From contig JAKLKR010000017.1 in assembly GCA_023150565.1 (NCBI GenBank), forward strand, positions 1 to 42,848: 42,848 nucleotides of DNA, read 5' to 3'. Source of the DNA: Planctomycetota bacterium. GTDB taxonomy: Bacteria > Planctomycetota > UBA11346. The notes beneath the pieces are model-generated. The model ran no database searches and was not told where the DNA came from. It saw only the letters and a list, made by a program, of their open reading frames with translations. Position numbers and translations under genes: made by a program. This document shows positions 19,155 to 30,776 of this stretch, piece after piece. How positions within the stretch are numbered: the stretch's first letter is position 1; each line of letters starts with the position of its first letter.

Positions 19155-20927
19155 ATGCCCCGCCCCCAGGTCTGGATGCTGCTCGCCCACCTCGACGACC
19201 CGCTGGTGCCGCTGGTACTGCCCACCGTGGCGTGGATGGCCGCCGATGCCGGGGCGCTGATCGAGTGCTACCTGGAGTCGCGGCGCTCGGGCGAGCTGTT
19301 CGCCCCCACCGGCTCGATGGTGGTCTCGGGCCAGCACCACCAGGCCTGGAACTACGTCCACGCCCGCGCCGAGGTGCGCTACATCGTGCTCGGCGCGCCG
19401 CAGGTGTTCGCCTCGTCGCTGGCGCTGATGGGCGAGGTCATCGCCGCGGGCGTCGAACCCCTGGCGATCTACCGCCAGCTGCTGGCGCGGCCCGGGGTCG
19501 GCCAGCCCGCCGGCCTGGCGCTGCTGCCCACCGCGCCGGTGGCGGCCGCGGGCGGCGACGTCGCGCTCGCCACCTACCTCTACCCGGACGTGTGCTTCGC
19601 CCGCCGCCTGGCGGTGGCGGCGGACTGCAGCGACCATCCCGGCCTGCCGCGCGCCGCCTTCCATGCGCCCGCGCCCGCTGGCTGGCAGCAGGCCGACGCG
19701 GTGGCGCCGGGCGAGGGGCCGGCCGAGCTCACCGCCCGCATCGCCAACCGCTGGCGGCACGCCGCCCGTGCGGTGGCCTTCGGCGATCCCGCCGCCATCC
19801 GTTCCCAGCTCGCCTGGCACTGCCGCGCGCGGCGGGTGGCGCTGTGGGGGCCGCGCCGCGGCATGCGCGCGCAGGACGTGCGCATCAGCAGCTACATCGA
19901 GGACGCCAGCACCGCCAACGCCGCCGCCGCGGACCTGGCGGTGGCGCTGGACGTGCCCGCCATCCTCGGCCGCCAGACCTGCGACGGCGACCTGATGGCG
20001 TGGTCGCGGCGCGGGCTGGGCATGGAGATCATCGATCCCGGCCGCCCGCCGCTGCCGGTGGTCGACGCCCTGCCCCACCCCTGGCGCCCGGGGGCGCAGA
20101 CCGACGACGGCGCGCCTGACGACGCCCAGCTGGAGCGCTGGGCCGACGAACGCCGGGTACTGTCGTGCCTGCTGGTGCACAGCGGCGAGATCGCCCACAA
20201 CGAGGCCATGCTCGCGCTCTGCGAGCTGGCCGAGCGCTTCGGCACCCGCCTGGGCATCGCCACCTGCGTCGGCCGCCACCGCACCTGCCCGCAGCAGTGG
20301 GAGCTGATCGCCTGCGCGCGCGAGCGCGGCGGCTTCCAGGGCCTGGTCGAGCCGCTGCTGTACGGCAACGGCTGGGGGGTGATGGCCGAGGCCCTGTGCC
20401 CGCCCGACCTCCTGGCTGCACGGCTGCGCTCGAGCCTGGCCGAGATCGCGCGCATCGCCGGGCCGGGGGCGGTGCCGCGCGGCCACTACAGCTTCCTCGA
20501 CACCGACCTGGAGACCCTGGAGGCGCCGCCGCCGGAACTGCACCGAGCCTACGCCGACGCCGGCCTGGCCTTCGAGTTCGGCATCGCCCGCCCCGGCCGC
20601 GCGCGCGTGCTGCACCGCTGCCCGGGCTTCACCGCCCTCAACCAGACCTGCCGCACCATCCACAGCGGCTCGCCCTGCGTGCGCATCCAGGACCCCGAGG
20701 ACCTCGGCACCCACGCCGGTCCCGGCCCGGGCTGGATGGTGGCGGCGCTCGACGCCCCGGTGGTGGCCTTCGCGCCCGCGATATGGGACCGGGGCGCGCG
20801 CATCGCCGAGCTGTTCCGCCGCTTCGGCCAGGGCACCCCGGCGCTGCCCTCGACCATCGCCCGCTACGCCGCGCTGCTGGCGCGGCGCGGCCTGGTGCCG
20901 GTCGACCGCCAGGAGGGCGCACCGTGA
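19155..20927 (+). CDS. Protein of unknown function (590 residues) coupled to an FAD oxidoreductase
   Basis: I do not recognise a family for this long cytoplasmic protein. It has no signal peptide or membrane segment. It begins MPRPQVWMLLAHLDDPLVPL, with a mixed alpha/beta pattern. Notable segments include QTCDGDLMAWSRRGLGMEI near residue 275, LLVHSGEIAHNEAMLALC near 340 and RGHYSFLDTDLETLEA near 440. Histidine, cysteine and acidic residues are scattered in a way that could support metal binding, but no standard motif is visible. The start is supported by GAGG eight bases upstream. Its last codons overlap the next gene's start (GTGA), so the two are translationally coupled and probably act together. 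The upstream IclR regulator suggests a catabolic role, possibly in sugar or sugar-acid breakdown. Confidence 0.7.
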   Translation: MPRPQVWMLLAHLDDPLVPLVLPTVAWMAADAGALIECYLESRRSGELFAPTGSMVVSGQHHQAWNYVHARAEVRYIVLGAPQVFASSLALMGEVIAAGVEPLAIYRQLLARPGVGQPAGLALLPTAPVAAAGGDVALATYLYPDVCFARRLAVAADCSDHPGLPRAAFHAPAPAGWQQADAVAPGEGPAELTARIANRWRHAARAVAFGDPAAIRSQLAWHCRARRVALWGPRRGMRAQDVRISSYIEDASTANAAAADLAVALDVPAILGRQTCDGDLMAWSRRGLGMEIIDPGRPPLPVVDALPHPWRPGAQTDDGAPDDAQLERWADERRVLSCLLVHSGEIAHNEAMLALCELAERFGTRLGIATCVGRHRTCPQQWELIACARERGGFQGLVEPLLYGNGWGVMAEALCPPDLLAARLRSSLAEIARIAGPGAVPRGHYSFLDTDLETLEAPPPELHRAYADAGLAFEFGIARPGRARVLHRCPGFTALNQTCRTIHSGSPCVRIQDPEDLGTHAGPGPGWMVAALDAPVVAFAPAIWDRGARIAELFRRFGQGTPALPSTIARYAALLARRGLVPVDRQEGAP

Positions 20928-22762
20928 CCTGCCTGCTGATCGAGGCCGAGTCGTTCACCGATCTCGGCGGCTGGGTGGTGGACCAGCAGGCGATGGACGC
21001 CATGGGTTCGCCCTTCCTGCTCGCCCACGGCCTGGGCGAACCGGTGGCGCCGGCGCGCACCACCATCGCGGTGCCCGCCGCGGGGACCTGGCGGCTGTGG
21101 GTGCGCACCCGCGACTGGGCGCCGCCGCATGGCCCGGGCGCCTTCCGCGTGCGCATCGACGGCAAGCCGCTGCCGGTGGTGTTCGGCAGCGGCGGCGACG
21201 GGCGCTGGGCCTGGCACGACGGCGGCACGGTGGCGCTGGCGGGCGCCAGCGCAGTGCTGGAACTGGAGGACCTCGCCGGCTTCGACGGCCGCTGCGACGC
21301 CCTGCTGCTGTGCGACGACGGCAGCGTGCCGCCCGCCGGCGGCACCGAACTGGCGGCCTTCCGCCGCCGCTGCCTGGGGCTGCCCGCGCGCGCGCCCACC
21401 CGCGGCCGCTACGACCTGGTGGTGGCGGGCGGCGGCTACGCCGGCATCTGCGCCGCCATCACCGCCGCCCGCCACGGGTTGCGCGTGGCGCTGGTGCAGG
21501 ACCGCCCGGTGCTGGGCGGCAACGCCTCGGCCGAGGTGCGGGTGGGGCCGATCGGCGGCACCGACCTGCCGCCCTTCCCGCGCAACGGCGAGGTGGTGCG
21601 CCAGCTCGGCGCCGGCGCCGCCGCCTCGGGCGGGGTGCGCCTGGACGGCAACGACACCCAGGTGCTGGCGCTGGTGCGCGCCGAACCCGGCATCGACCTG
21701 CTGCTGGAGCACCGCCTGGTGGCGGTCGAGCGCGACGGCGCGCGCATCGCCGCGGTGGTGGCCGCCAGCACCCGCGGCGGGGTCGAATGCCGGCTGGAGG
21801 CGCCGCTGTTCGCCGACTGCACCGGCGACGCCAGCCTCGGCGTGCTCGCCGGCGCGGCCTGGATGAGCGGGCGCGAGGGCCGCGGGCAGACCGGCGAGAG
21901 CCTGGCCCCGGACCAGGCCGACGGCCTGCGCCTGGGCAACACCCTGTTCTGGCACGCGGTGGCCACCGGCACGCCCAGCGCCTTCCCCGCCTGCCCGTGG
22001 GCGCTGCCCATCGCCAGCGACGAGCATTGGCAGGTGTCGCCGCCCAAGTGGCCGGCCAGGCTGGCGGGCAAGGCCTTCGTCGGCGGCTGGAACTGGGAGA
22101 CCGGCTTCCACCAGGACGCCGCCAGCGAGGCCGAGGCCATCCGCGACCACGCCCTGCGCGCCATCTACGGCACCTGGGACTGGCTGAAGAACCGCAGCCC
22201 GGAGCGCGCGCGCTACGCCGACGCCCGCCTGGGCTGGGTGGGCTGGGTGCTGGGCAAGCGCGAGACCCGCCGCCTGGTGGGCGACGTGGTGCTGTGCCAG
22301 CAGGACCTGGAGGAGCAGCGCCCCCATCCCGACGCCTGCGTCACCGCCACCTGGTACTTCGACCTGCACTTCCCCCATCCCGACAACGGCCGCCACTTCC
22401 CCGGCGGCGAGTTCCGCTCGCTGGCCTACGACGACCCCGCCTTTGAACAGCTGCGCGGCGACATCCCCGGGCGCTACACCGAGATCCGGCCCTATGCCTT
22501 GCCCTACCGCTGCCTCTATGCCCGCGACGTGCCCAACCTGTTCATGGCCGGGCGCAACATCAGCTGCACCCACGTCGGCCTGGCGCCGGTGCGCACCATG
22601 ATGACCACCGGCATGATGGGCACGGTGGTCGGCCGCGCCGCCCTGGTCTGCCGGCGCCACCGCTGCGACCCGCGCGCGGTCTATACCGACCACCTCGCCG
22701 AGCTGCTGGGGCTGCTGGCGGACCCCGGGCGGGGCCATCCTAAAGGGGCCACACCACCCTAG
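20924..22762 (+). CDS. FAD-dependent oxidoreductase with N-terminal beta-sandwich
   Basis: A 612-residue protein beginning with a GTG that has AGGAGG seven bases upstream and overlaps the preceding stop by four bases. Residues 1-140 form a carbohydrate-binding-like beta-sandwich (ESFTDLGGW, LWVRTRDWAPPHGPG). A FAD-binding Rossmann fold follows (YDLVVAGGGYAGICAAITAA near 162, then LGGNASAEVRVG), and a C-terminal MAGRNISCTHVGLAPVRT segment closes the FAD site, as in FAD_oxidored (PF12831) proteins common in Planctomycetes and Lentisphaerae. The substrate is unknown; a sugar or polyol is likely. The last residues (KGATPP) and the TAG stop are encoded by the terminal repeat of the adjacent mobile element, so the native C-terminus has been replaced. 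Confidence 0.85.
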   Translation: MTCLLIEAESFTDLGGWVVDQQAMDAMGSPFLLAHGLGEPVAPARTTIAVPAAGTWRLWVRTRDWAPPHGPGAFRVRIDGKPLPVVFGSGGDGRWAWHDGGTVALAGASAVLELEDLAGFDGRCDALLLCDDGSVPPAGGTELAAFRRRCLGLPARAPTRGRYDLVVAGGGYAGICAAITAARHGLRVALVQDRPVLGGNASAEVRVGPIGGTDLPPFPRNGEVVRQLGAGAAASGGVRLDGNDTQVLALVRAEPGIDLLLEHRLVAVERDGARIAAVVAASTRGGVECRLEAPLFADCTGDASLGVLAGAAWMSGREGRGQTGESLAPDQADGLRLGNTLFWHAVATGTPSAFPACPWALPIASDEHWQVSPPKWPARLAGKAFVGGWNWETGFHQDAASEAEAIRDHALRAIYGTWDWLKNRSPERARYADARLGWVGWVLGKRETRRLVGDVVLCQQDLEEQRPHPDACVTATWYFDLHFPHPDNGRHFPGGEFRSLAYDDPAFEQLRGDIPGRYTEIRPYALPYRCLYARDVPNLFMAGRNISCTHVGLAPVRTMMTTGMMGTVVGRAALVCRRHRCDPRAVYTDHLAELLGLLADPGRGHPKGATPP

Positions 22763-22797
22763 ATCAATCAGTAATACACTTAAAGGGGCCACACCAC
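22741..22797 (+). repeat. Left terminal repeat pair, 40-bp period
   Basis: Two copies of TAAAGGGGCCACACCAC start 40 bp apart. The rest of each 40-bp unit is also similar (both contain ATCAATC). The second unit carries the transposase stop codon, so the first may be a remnant of another copy's 3' end. Confidence 0.75.
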
Positions 22798-22803
22798 TCT
22801 GAA

Positions 22804-23751
22804 TCAATCCGTGAACAGCCCCGACTTGTCGCTCGCCATGCGCGACGCCGGGCTGGTGGCGCGGCGGGTGGCGAAGGCGCCCAGCACGTTCCCCGCCAGG
22901 GTGCCGCCCACGCCCATGCGCTCCGCCCACTGGCTGCGCGCCAGGCCCAGGCGCGGCAGCAGGGCCTCGGCCCAGGCCGGCAGCGGGGTGCCGGGCGCGC
23001 GGATGGCGGCGGCGGTGGCCTGGGTCAGCTCCGCCAGCTCGGCGGCGCCCCACGACCACGATCCCACCGCCTCGCCCGCGCCATCCAGCAGGGGATGGCC
23101 GCCGAGCGGCGCCAGGCGCGCGGCCAGCACCACGTCCTCGGCGGTGGCGTCGACGCCCCGGCGGTGGCGGGCGGAACAGAAGCGGCTGGCGGCAGGGACC
23201 TCGGCTAGGCCGGCGCGGAAGGGGTTGAGGTCGACGTACACCAGGCAGGCGAGCACGCCACCGGCGTCGATCAGGGCCACGTCCTGGTAGCGGCTCTCCC
23301 ACACGTGGCCGCTGGCGCCGGTAAGCCGGTTGCAGCGGCGGGCGAAGCCCTCCTTCACCGCCTTGAGCAGCGGACCCGGGTGCGCCAGCTCGGCGCGCGC
23401 CGCCACCAGATCGGCGGCGTCCAGACGCTCGCCTGCTGCGGCCGATGCCGTCACTCCCGGCCGACCGTCGGCCACCTGCTGGCGCGCGACCCAGCGCCGC
23501 CGCACCTCGGCCACCGTCCAGCTGCGCGCCACATCCGGTCGGGTGCGCAGCACCAGGTGGATGTGGTTGCCCATCAGGGCGTAGCCGAGCAGATCCACGG
23601 CCAGCACGTCGAGCCAGGCGGCGATCGCCCCTGACAGCCACTCGCGCGCGCCCGGCGCCTCGAGCAGCAGCTCACGCCGAACGCAGCGGCTGGTCACATG
23701 CCAGATCCCGGCCCGACCGGGCGGGATGCGTTCGGAACGGGGACGGCGCAT
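22804..23751 (-). CDS. REP-associated-type tyrosine transposase (IS200-like, Y1/HUH)
   Basis: A 315-residue single-strand DNA transposase/endonuclease. The start IWHVTSRCVRREL (about 16-28) and GYALMGNHIHLVL (56-68) give the HUH metal-binding pair H63/H65. The later RYQDVALIDAGG and YVDLNPFRAGL (about 185-205) match the region that holds the catalytic tyrosine in RAYT proteins, the likely one being the first Tyr of YVDLNP. A C-terminal extension of about 100 residues is longer than in E. coli RAYT. No clear Shine-Dalgarno site precedes the ATG. The reading frame is intact, so it may be active. The palindromic repeats at 10.4 kb and 36.3 kb could be related substrates, but this is not shown. 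Confidence 0.8.
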   Translation of the reverse strand: MRRPRSERIPPGRAGIWHVTSRCVRRELLLEAPGAREWLSGAIAAWLDVLAVDLLGYALMGNHIHLVLRTRPDVARSWTVAEVRRRWVARQQVADGRPGVTASAAAGERLDAADLVAARAELAHPGPLLKAVKEGFARRCNRLTGASGHVWESRYQDVALIDAGGVLACLVYVDLNPFRAGLAEVPAASRFCSARHRRGVDATAEDVVLAARLAPLGGHPLLDGAGEAVGSWSWGAAELAELTQATAAAIRAPGTPLPAWAEALLPRLGLARSQWAERMGVGGTLAGNVLGAFATRRATSPASRMASDKSGLFTD

Positions 23752-23787
23752 GGGCGGGAGGCTAGGGGGACGTCAAATCAGAACAAG

Positions 23788-23801
23788 GTGGTGTGGCCCC
23801 T

Positions 23802-23804
<3 letters not shown>
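23788..23804 (-). repeat. Right terminal repeat of the element
   Basis: The exact reverse complement of the 17-bp left repeat. Its last three bases form the TAA stop codon of clpB (23802-23804). Confidence 0.8.
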
Positions 23805-26390
<2,586 letters not shown>

Positions 26391-26400
26391 GACATACCTC

Positions 26401-26428
26401 GTATCAGGTCACGCTTGCCCTGTGCCAA
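26401..26428 (-). promoter_or_regulatory. Candidate clpB promoter
   Basis: On the minus strand TTGGCA (26423-26428) and TGATAC (26401-26406) are separated by 16 bp. No CIRCE element or sigma-32-type heat-shock promoter is seen. Confidence 0.5.
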
Positions 26429-26432
26429 CCAT

Positions 26433-26445
26433 TTTCGTGTCGTTT
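26433..26445 (-). repeat. 13-bp element shared with the amt upstream region
   Basis: AAACGACACGAAA on the minus strand, identical to the copy at 3294-3306 and likewise just upstream of the gene's -35 box. Confidence 0.45.
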
Positions 26446-26527
26446 TGACATTCATTTAGAGAGCCGGTCCGCCTCACACCGTCCACCCGCCACTACCCAC
26501 CACCCACCATGGTTTTACCATCCCCCC

Positions 26528-27637
26528 ATGCACGTCCTCGTCCTCAGCGTCTCGGCTGGTGCCGGCCATGTCCGCGCCGCCGAAGCGGTGTGCCGCGCCG
26601 CCGAGCGCGCCGGCCACCGCGCCACCCACCTCGACATCATGGAGCTGGTCCCGCGCCTGTTCCGCAAGGTCTACTGCGACAGCTACCTGTCGCTGGTGAA
26701 CCGGCACCCGGCGCTGTGGGGCTACCTCTACCACGCGAGCGACCGCGCCAAACCCGACAGCACCATGACCAAGGTGCGCCAGGCGGTCGAGAAGCTCAAC
26801 ACCCGCGCCCTGGTGAAGCGGCTGAAGGATCTCGCCCCCGATACGGTGGTGTGCACCCACTTCCTGCCCGCCCAGGTGCTGGCCGGGCTGCGCCGCGCCG
26901 GCGACTGCACCCTGCCCACCTGGGTGGTGGTGACCGACTACGACGTGCACGCGCTGTGGGCGCACCAGGGCCTGAGCGGCTATTGCGTGGCCGACGAGGA
27001 GGTCGCCTGGCGCATCCGCGAACGCGGCATCGGCGACGCCCGGGTCGAGGTCACCGGCATCCCGATCATGGCCGCCTTCTCGGCCAGGCCCGAGCGCGCC
27101 GCCTGCGCGCGCGAGTCCGGCCTCGATCCGGCGCGCACCACCCTGCTGCTGATGGGCGGCGGCGGCGGCGTGGGCGGGCTCGACCAGGTGGCCGAGCGCC
27201 TGCTGCGCCTGCCCGGCGATCCGCAGTTGATGGCCTGCGCCGGGCGCAACGCCGCCCTGCTCGAACGCCTGCGCAGGCTGGCCGCCGGCGCCCCGGGCAG
27301 GCTCTTCCCGCTCGGCTTCACCGACCACCCCGAGCGCATGATGGCCTGCGCCGACCTGGTGGTGAGCAAGCCCGGCGGCCTGACCACCGCCGAATGCCTG
27401 GCCCTGGGCCTGCCCATGCTGGTGGTGTCGCCCATCCCCGGCCAGGAGGAGCGCAACGCCGACTACCTGCTGGAACACGGCGCCGCGCTCAAGGCGCACG
27501 ACGCCGCCGGGCTGGAATACCGCGCGCGCAGCCTGATCGCCGCCCCCGAGCGCCTGGCCGCGATGGCCGCCGCCGCCGCCCGCCTGGGGCGGCCGCGCGC
27601 TGCCGACCAGGTGGTGGCGCTGGCCACCGCCACCTGA
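26528..27637 (+). CDS. Diacylglycerol glycosyltransferase-like protein (MGDG synthase/UgtP family, GT28)
   Basis: A 369-residue peripheral membrane glycosyltransferase that would transfer a sugar from a UDP-sugar to diacylglycerol to make membrane glycolipid. The N-terminal acceptor domain opens with the family motif VLSVSAGAGHVRAAEAV (about 5-21). The C-terminal donor domain has SKPGGLTTAECLALGLP (about 279-295) and PIPGQEERNADYL (about 301-313), both characteristic of MGDG synthase and processive diacylglycerol glucosyltransferases. A TTGACA box lies at 26445-26450, 78 bp before the ATG, but no convincing -10 partner is visible. It is divergent from clpB. A small membrane protein gene follows after 45 bp and may be cotranscribed. 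Donor sugar unknown. Confidence 0.82.
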   Translation: MHVLVLSVSAGAGHVRAAEAVCRAAERAGHRATHLDIMELVPRLFRKVYCDSYLSLVNRHPALWGYLYHASDRAKPDSTMTKVRQAVEKLNTRALVKRLKDLAPDTVVCTHFLPAQVLAGLRRAGDCTLPTWVVVTDYDVHALWAHQGLSGYCVADEEVAWRIRERGIGDARVEVTGIPIMAAFSARPERAACARESGLDPARTTLLLMGGGGGVGGLDQVAERLLRLPGDPQLMACAGRNAALLERLRRLAAGAPGRLFPLGFTDHPERMMACADLVVSKPGGLTTAECLALGLPMLVVSPIPGQEERNADYLLEHGAALKAHDAAGLEYRARSLIAAPERLAAMAAAAARLGRPRAADQVVALATAT

Positions 27638-27682
27638 CCCGGCCTTCACCGCGCCTTAACCGCCGCACCCCACGCCTGCGCC

Positions 27683-28135
27683 ATGCTCCACCCCGCGATC
27701 CTGCTCGGCTATGTCGCGGTGCTGGCGTTCTTCTTCGCCAAGGTCGAGATCCACATCGAGGGCGAGGACGGCTGGGCGGCCAAGCTGCCGACCTGGCGCA
27801 TCGAGAAGCACTGGCTGCTCGACGTGTTCTTCGGCGGCCGCCCGCTCACCGGCTACCACGCCTGGATGCTGCCCTTCAGCCTGCTGCTGTTCCACTACCC
27901 GGCCCTGCTCGGCGGCTCCTGGTCCTGGCGGCTGGAGGCGCGCACCCTCGCCGCCTTCATGCTGTTCTGGATCCTCGAGGACCTGCTGTGGTTCCTGCTC
28001 AACCCGGCCTGGGGCTGGCGCCGCTTCAACCGCCGCGAAGTGCGCTGGCACAAGCACTGGCTGCTCGGCCTGCCCACCGACTACTGGACCTTCGCTGCCA
28101 TTGCCGGCCTGTTAATGGGGTGGTCGTTCAAGTAG
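27683..28135 (+). CDS. Small integral membrane protein of unknown function
   Basis: A 150-residue protein with about four hydrophobic helices (near residues 3-18, 55-72, 86-106 and 132-148). It has a conserved-looking hydrophilic stretch after the first helix (VEIHIEGEDGWAAKLPTWRI) and a Trp-, His- and Arg-rich loop (NRREVRWHKHWLLGLPTDYW) before the last. Similar-sized unannotated membrane proteins occur in bacteria and archaea, but I know no function. Close spacing with the glycosyltransferase hints at a role in membrane lipids. Confidence 0.7.
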   Translation: MLHPAILLGYVAVLAFFFAKVEIHIEGEDGWAAKLPTWRIEKHWLLDVFFGGRPLTGYHAWMLPFSLLLFHYPALLGGSWSWRLEARTLAAFMLFWILEDLLWFLLNPAWGWRRFNRREVRWHKHWLLGLPTDYWTFAAIAGLLMGWSFK

Positions 28136-28198
28136 GTGGTTTTACCTGATTGCGACCTGGATGATCGTGTAGTTGACTCCCCGGTGGAGATCACCGCC

Positions 28199-28765
28199 AT
28201 GCGTCGACCCACCCTCGTACTCGCCACCCTGTGCTGTGCCCTGTCCACCTGGTCGCCCCTGGCCGCGGCCGAGGCGGACCTGGCCGAACTGGCCAAGGTC
28301 GCCACTGCCAAGTGCGAGGCCACCGCCAAGGACAAGCCCACCCCGCAACTGATCGTGGCCAAGGTCAAGGAGGCCGCCGCGCTGATCGAGAAGGAGGGCG
28401 AGGCCGCCTTCCCCAAGCTGCGCGGCGATTCGCCCTTCATCTTCGGCGGCACCTATGTGTGGGTGCACGACCTCGACACCAACGTCATGTACATGCACCC
28501 GATCAAGCCCAAGATGGAGGGCAAACCCCAGGCGGGCATCTCCGATGTGAAGGGCAAGCCGATCTTCATCGAGATGGGGCGCATCATCAACGAACAGGGC
28601 GGAGCCGGCTGGGTCGACTACGTGTGGCCCAAGCCAGGCCAAAAGGAAGGCTCGATCAAGGTCTCCTACGTCAAGCTCGCCAAGCACGGCGGCAAGAACT
28701 ACGTGGTCGGCTGCGGCGCCTACGACATCACCCTGGAGGAGATCGAGAAGAGCGGCGCCAAGTAG
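28199..28765 (+). CDS. Secreted single-Cache (sCache_2) domain protein
   Basis: A 188-residue periplasmic protein with a signal peptide ending near AAAEA (about residue 25). The rest is one Cache_2-type sensor domain: a long helix ([20 protein letters not shown]), then [19 protein letters not shown] and [14 protein letters not shown], signatures of the ligand-binding half of chemoreceptors and histidine kinases. There is no membrane or signalling part. Two cysteines (in ATAKCEATA and VVGCGAYD) could form a disulfide. GGTGGAG precedes the ATG. It lies 38 bp upstream of a chemoreceptor and is a close paralogue of the protein encoded after that receptor. It probably works as a soluble ligand sensor for it. 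Confidence 0.85.
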   Translation: MRRPTLVLATLCCALSTWSPLAAAEADLAELAKVATAKCEATAKDKPTPQLIVAKVKEAAALIEKEGEAAFPKLRGDSPFIFGGTYVWVHDLDTNVMYMHPIKPKMEGKPQAGISDVKGKPIFIEMGRIINEQGGAGWVDYVWPKPGQKEGSIKVSYVKLAKHGGKNYVVGCGAYDITLEEIEKSGAK

Positions 28766-28803
28766 GGCGACAGCCCTTTTCCCCACCAGCGGAGGACCCG
28801 TCC

Positions 28804-30720
28804 ATGTTTACCTGGATGCGCACTGTCAGTTTGAGCCTCAAGCTGATCAGCCTGCCCGTGATGAGCGCCCTGGTGCTGGCCGGGGTCCTGCTGGTGATGT
28901 TCCATTCCCGCAACCAGACCATCGTGGCCGAGCACCAGGCCACCATCAGCTATGATTTCTCCGGCCACCTGCAGGAGGCCCGGATCGCTGAAAAGGTCTT
29001 CGCCGTCTCCTGGTCGGCCGATGACCAGGAGCGCATCGCCAAGGCCCTGAACGAGGCCGAGGACACCCTCGCGCCGCTGCGAAAGAGCAGCTTCTCGACC
29101 CAGGTCGAGGAGGTGCTGGCCAAGGTCGGCAGCTACCGCCAGAGCCTCGCCGCCCTCGCCCAGGCGCACAGCGCCACCGCGACGGTGAACGGGCGCATGC
29201 AGACCCTGGTCGCCGCCGCCAACGCCACCCTGGCCACCACCCTGGAACTGATCGCCAAGCGGCGCAACGAATTGCAGACCGAGGGCGAGAACCTCAGCGC
29301 GATCGAAGTGGAGCTGCTGACCGCCACCCTGCAGGCCAGGAGCCTGGTGGCCGTCCTGCCGACCGCCTACCAGCGCTTCCTGGCCACTGGCGACGACAAG
29401 CTGCTCGACCCCTTCCGCCAGATGGAAAAGGGCGAAGGCCGGAACACCTACGGCCTGATGGCCACCTGGGCCAAGAGCAGCGGCCAGAAGCCGTTCGAGA
29501 GCGCGGTCGCCGCGGCCGCCAAGGCGGCCCTGGCCTGCGCCGAGCTGCCCGGACTGATCCGTCCCGCCCTGGCGGCGGAGCGACAGCAGCAGCGGACCCT
29601 CGACCGCCTGAGCGGCGAGATCACCGTCGCCACCGAGGCGCTGGCCACCTCCATCAGCGAGGGGGCGGTCAAGAGCACCGCAGACGCCGACCGGGTGGTC
29701 GCCGGCGCCTGCCTGGCCGGGGCGGTGGTGCTGGTCATCGCCACCCTGCTCATGCTGCGCACCATCATGCGGCCGGTGCAGGAATCGGTGGCGCTGGCGC
29801 GCGCCATCCGCTCCGGCGACTACACCCGCCGGGTCACCGTGCGCTCGCAGGACGAGATCGGCCAGCTCGGCGAGGCGCTCAATGTCATGGCCGGCGAGCT
29901 CAAGGCCAAGGTCGACGGGGTGCTGTCGCTGGTCGAGCGCTCGGAGCGCCTCGGCAACGATGCCCGCCAGCTCGGCCAGGTGGCGGGCGGGATGTCGCTG
30001 GCGGCCGCCACCACCGCCGAGCAGTCCGCCGCCGCCACCGCCGCCGCCACCCAGGTCTCGACCGGCATCCAGTCGGTGGCGGCGGCGGCCCAGCAGATGT
30101 CCTCGTCGACCGGCGAGATCGCGCGCAGCAGCGCCGAGGCCGCCGGGGTGGCCAAGGAGGCGGTGCAGGAGGCGGTGCAGGTCGACGCCATCGCCGGCAA
30201 GCTGGCGGCCTCCTCGCAGCAGATCGGCTCGGTGGTGCAGCTGGTGGCGGCGATCGCCGGCAAGACCAACCTGCTGGCGCTCAACGCCGCGATCGAGGCC
30301 GCCGGCGCCGGCGAGGCCGGTCGCGGCTTCGCGGTGGTGGCCAACGAGGTCAAGGACCTGGCCCGGCAGAGCGCCGAGGCGGCGGAATCGATCGCCGCCC
30401 AGGTGCGCACCATGCAGGCCGACAGCGCCGGCGCCGCCCAGGCGATCGAGCGCATCCGCGCGGTCATCGCCCGCATCGACCACCTGCAGAGCGCGGTGGC
30501 CGCCGCCGCCGAGCAGCAGAACGCCACCACCGCCGAGATCACCCGCACCCTCGACCAGGCGTCGCACAACGCCCAGGGCATCGCCACCGGCATCGGCCAG
30601 GTCGCCGCGGCGGCCAAGGACACCAGCGCCGGGGCGGCGAGCACGCGCGAACTCGCCGCCGGGCTGGGCGGGATCGCCGACGACCTGCGTGCGGTGGTGG
30701 AAGGATTCAAGCAGGCATAA
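28804..30720 (+). CDS. Methyl-accepting chemotaxis protein with long helical sensor domain
   Basis: Inner-membrane chemoreceptor of 638 residues. Membrane segments lie at about 12-36 and 298-322, enclosing a periplasmic domain of about 260 residues that looks wholly helical (HBM/4HB-like) and contains no Cache fold. A HAMP domain (about 320-375) and a coiled-coil signalling domain follow, with the tip [20 protein letters not shown] near 495. GGAGG stands eight bases before the ATG. The genes on both sides encode secreted single-Cache proteins. A helical receptor flanked by two free Cache sensors suggests that ligand recognition is delegated to the secreted partners. That is inference from gene order. 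Confidence 0.93.
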   Translation: MFTWMRTVSLSLKLISLPVMSALVLAGVLLVMFHSRNQTIVAEHQATISYDFSGHLQEARIAEKVFAVSWSADDQERIAKALNEAEDTLAPLRKSSFSTQVEEVLAKVGSYRQSLAALAQAHSATATVNGRMQTLVAAANATLATTLELIAKRRNELQTEGENLSAIEVELLTATLQARSLVAVLPTAYQRFLATGDDKLLDPFRQMEKGEGRNTYGLMATWAKSSGQKPFESAVAAAAKAALACAELPGLIRPALAAERQQQRTLDRLSGEITVATEALATSISEGAVKSTADADRVVAGACLAGAVVLVIATLLMLRTIMRPVQESVALARAIRSGDYTRRVTVRSQDEIGQLGEALNVMAGELKAKVDGVLSLVERSERLGNDARQLGQVAGGMSLAAATTAEQSAAATAAATQVSTGIQSVAAAAQQMSSSTGEIARSSAEAAGVAKEAVQEAVQVDAIAGKLAASSQQIGSVVQLVAAIAGKTNLLALNAAIEAAGAGEAGRGFAVVANEVKDLARQSAEAAESIAAQVRTMQADSAGAAQAIERIRAVIARIDHLQSAVAAAAEQQNATTAEITRTLDQASHNAQGIATGIGQVAAAAKDTSAGAASTRELAAGLGGIADDLRAVVEGFKQA

Positions 30721-30740
30721 GGCAGCAGCAGCCGGCACGC

Positions 30741-30770
30741 TTGCCAGCAGGGGCCAGGGGTGAGTATCCG
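30741..30770 (+). promoter_or_regulatory. Candidate promoter of the second Cache gene, predicting a leaderless mRNA
   Basis: TTGCCA (30741-30746) and TATCCG (30765-30770) are 18 bp apart, and six C residues separate the -10 box from the ATG at 30777. Confidence 0.45.
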
Positions 30771-30776
30771 CCCCCC

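Noticed and set aside
22741-22797. Possible CRISPR-like repeat
   Set aside because: Only two direct copies with a 40-bp period and a diverged second half. They are the end of a transposase element, with no cas genes.
26413-26428. Sigma-54-like GG-N10-GC match upstream of clpB
   Set aside because: The same bases form a better sigma-70-type -35 box with TGATAC at 16 bp, and the -12 part is AAGC.
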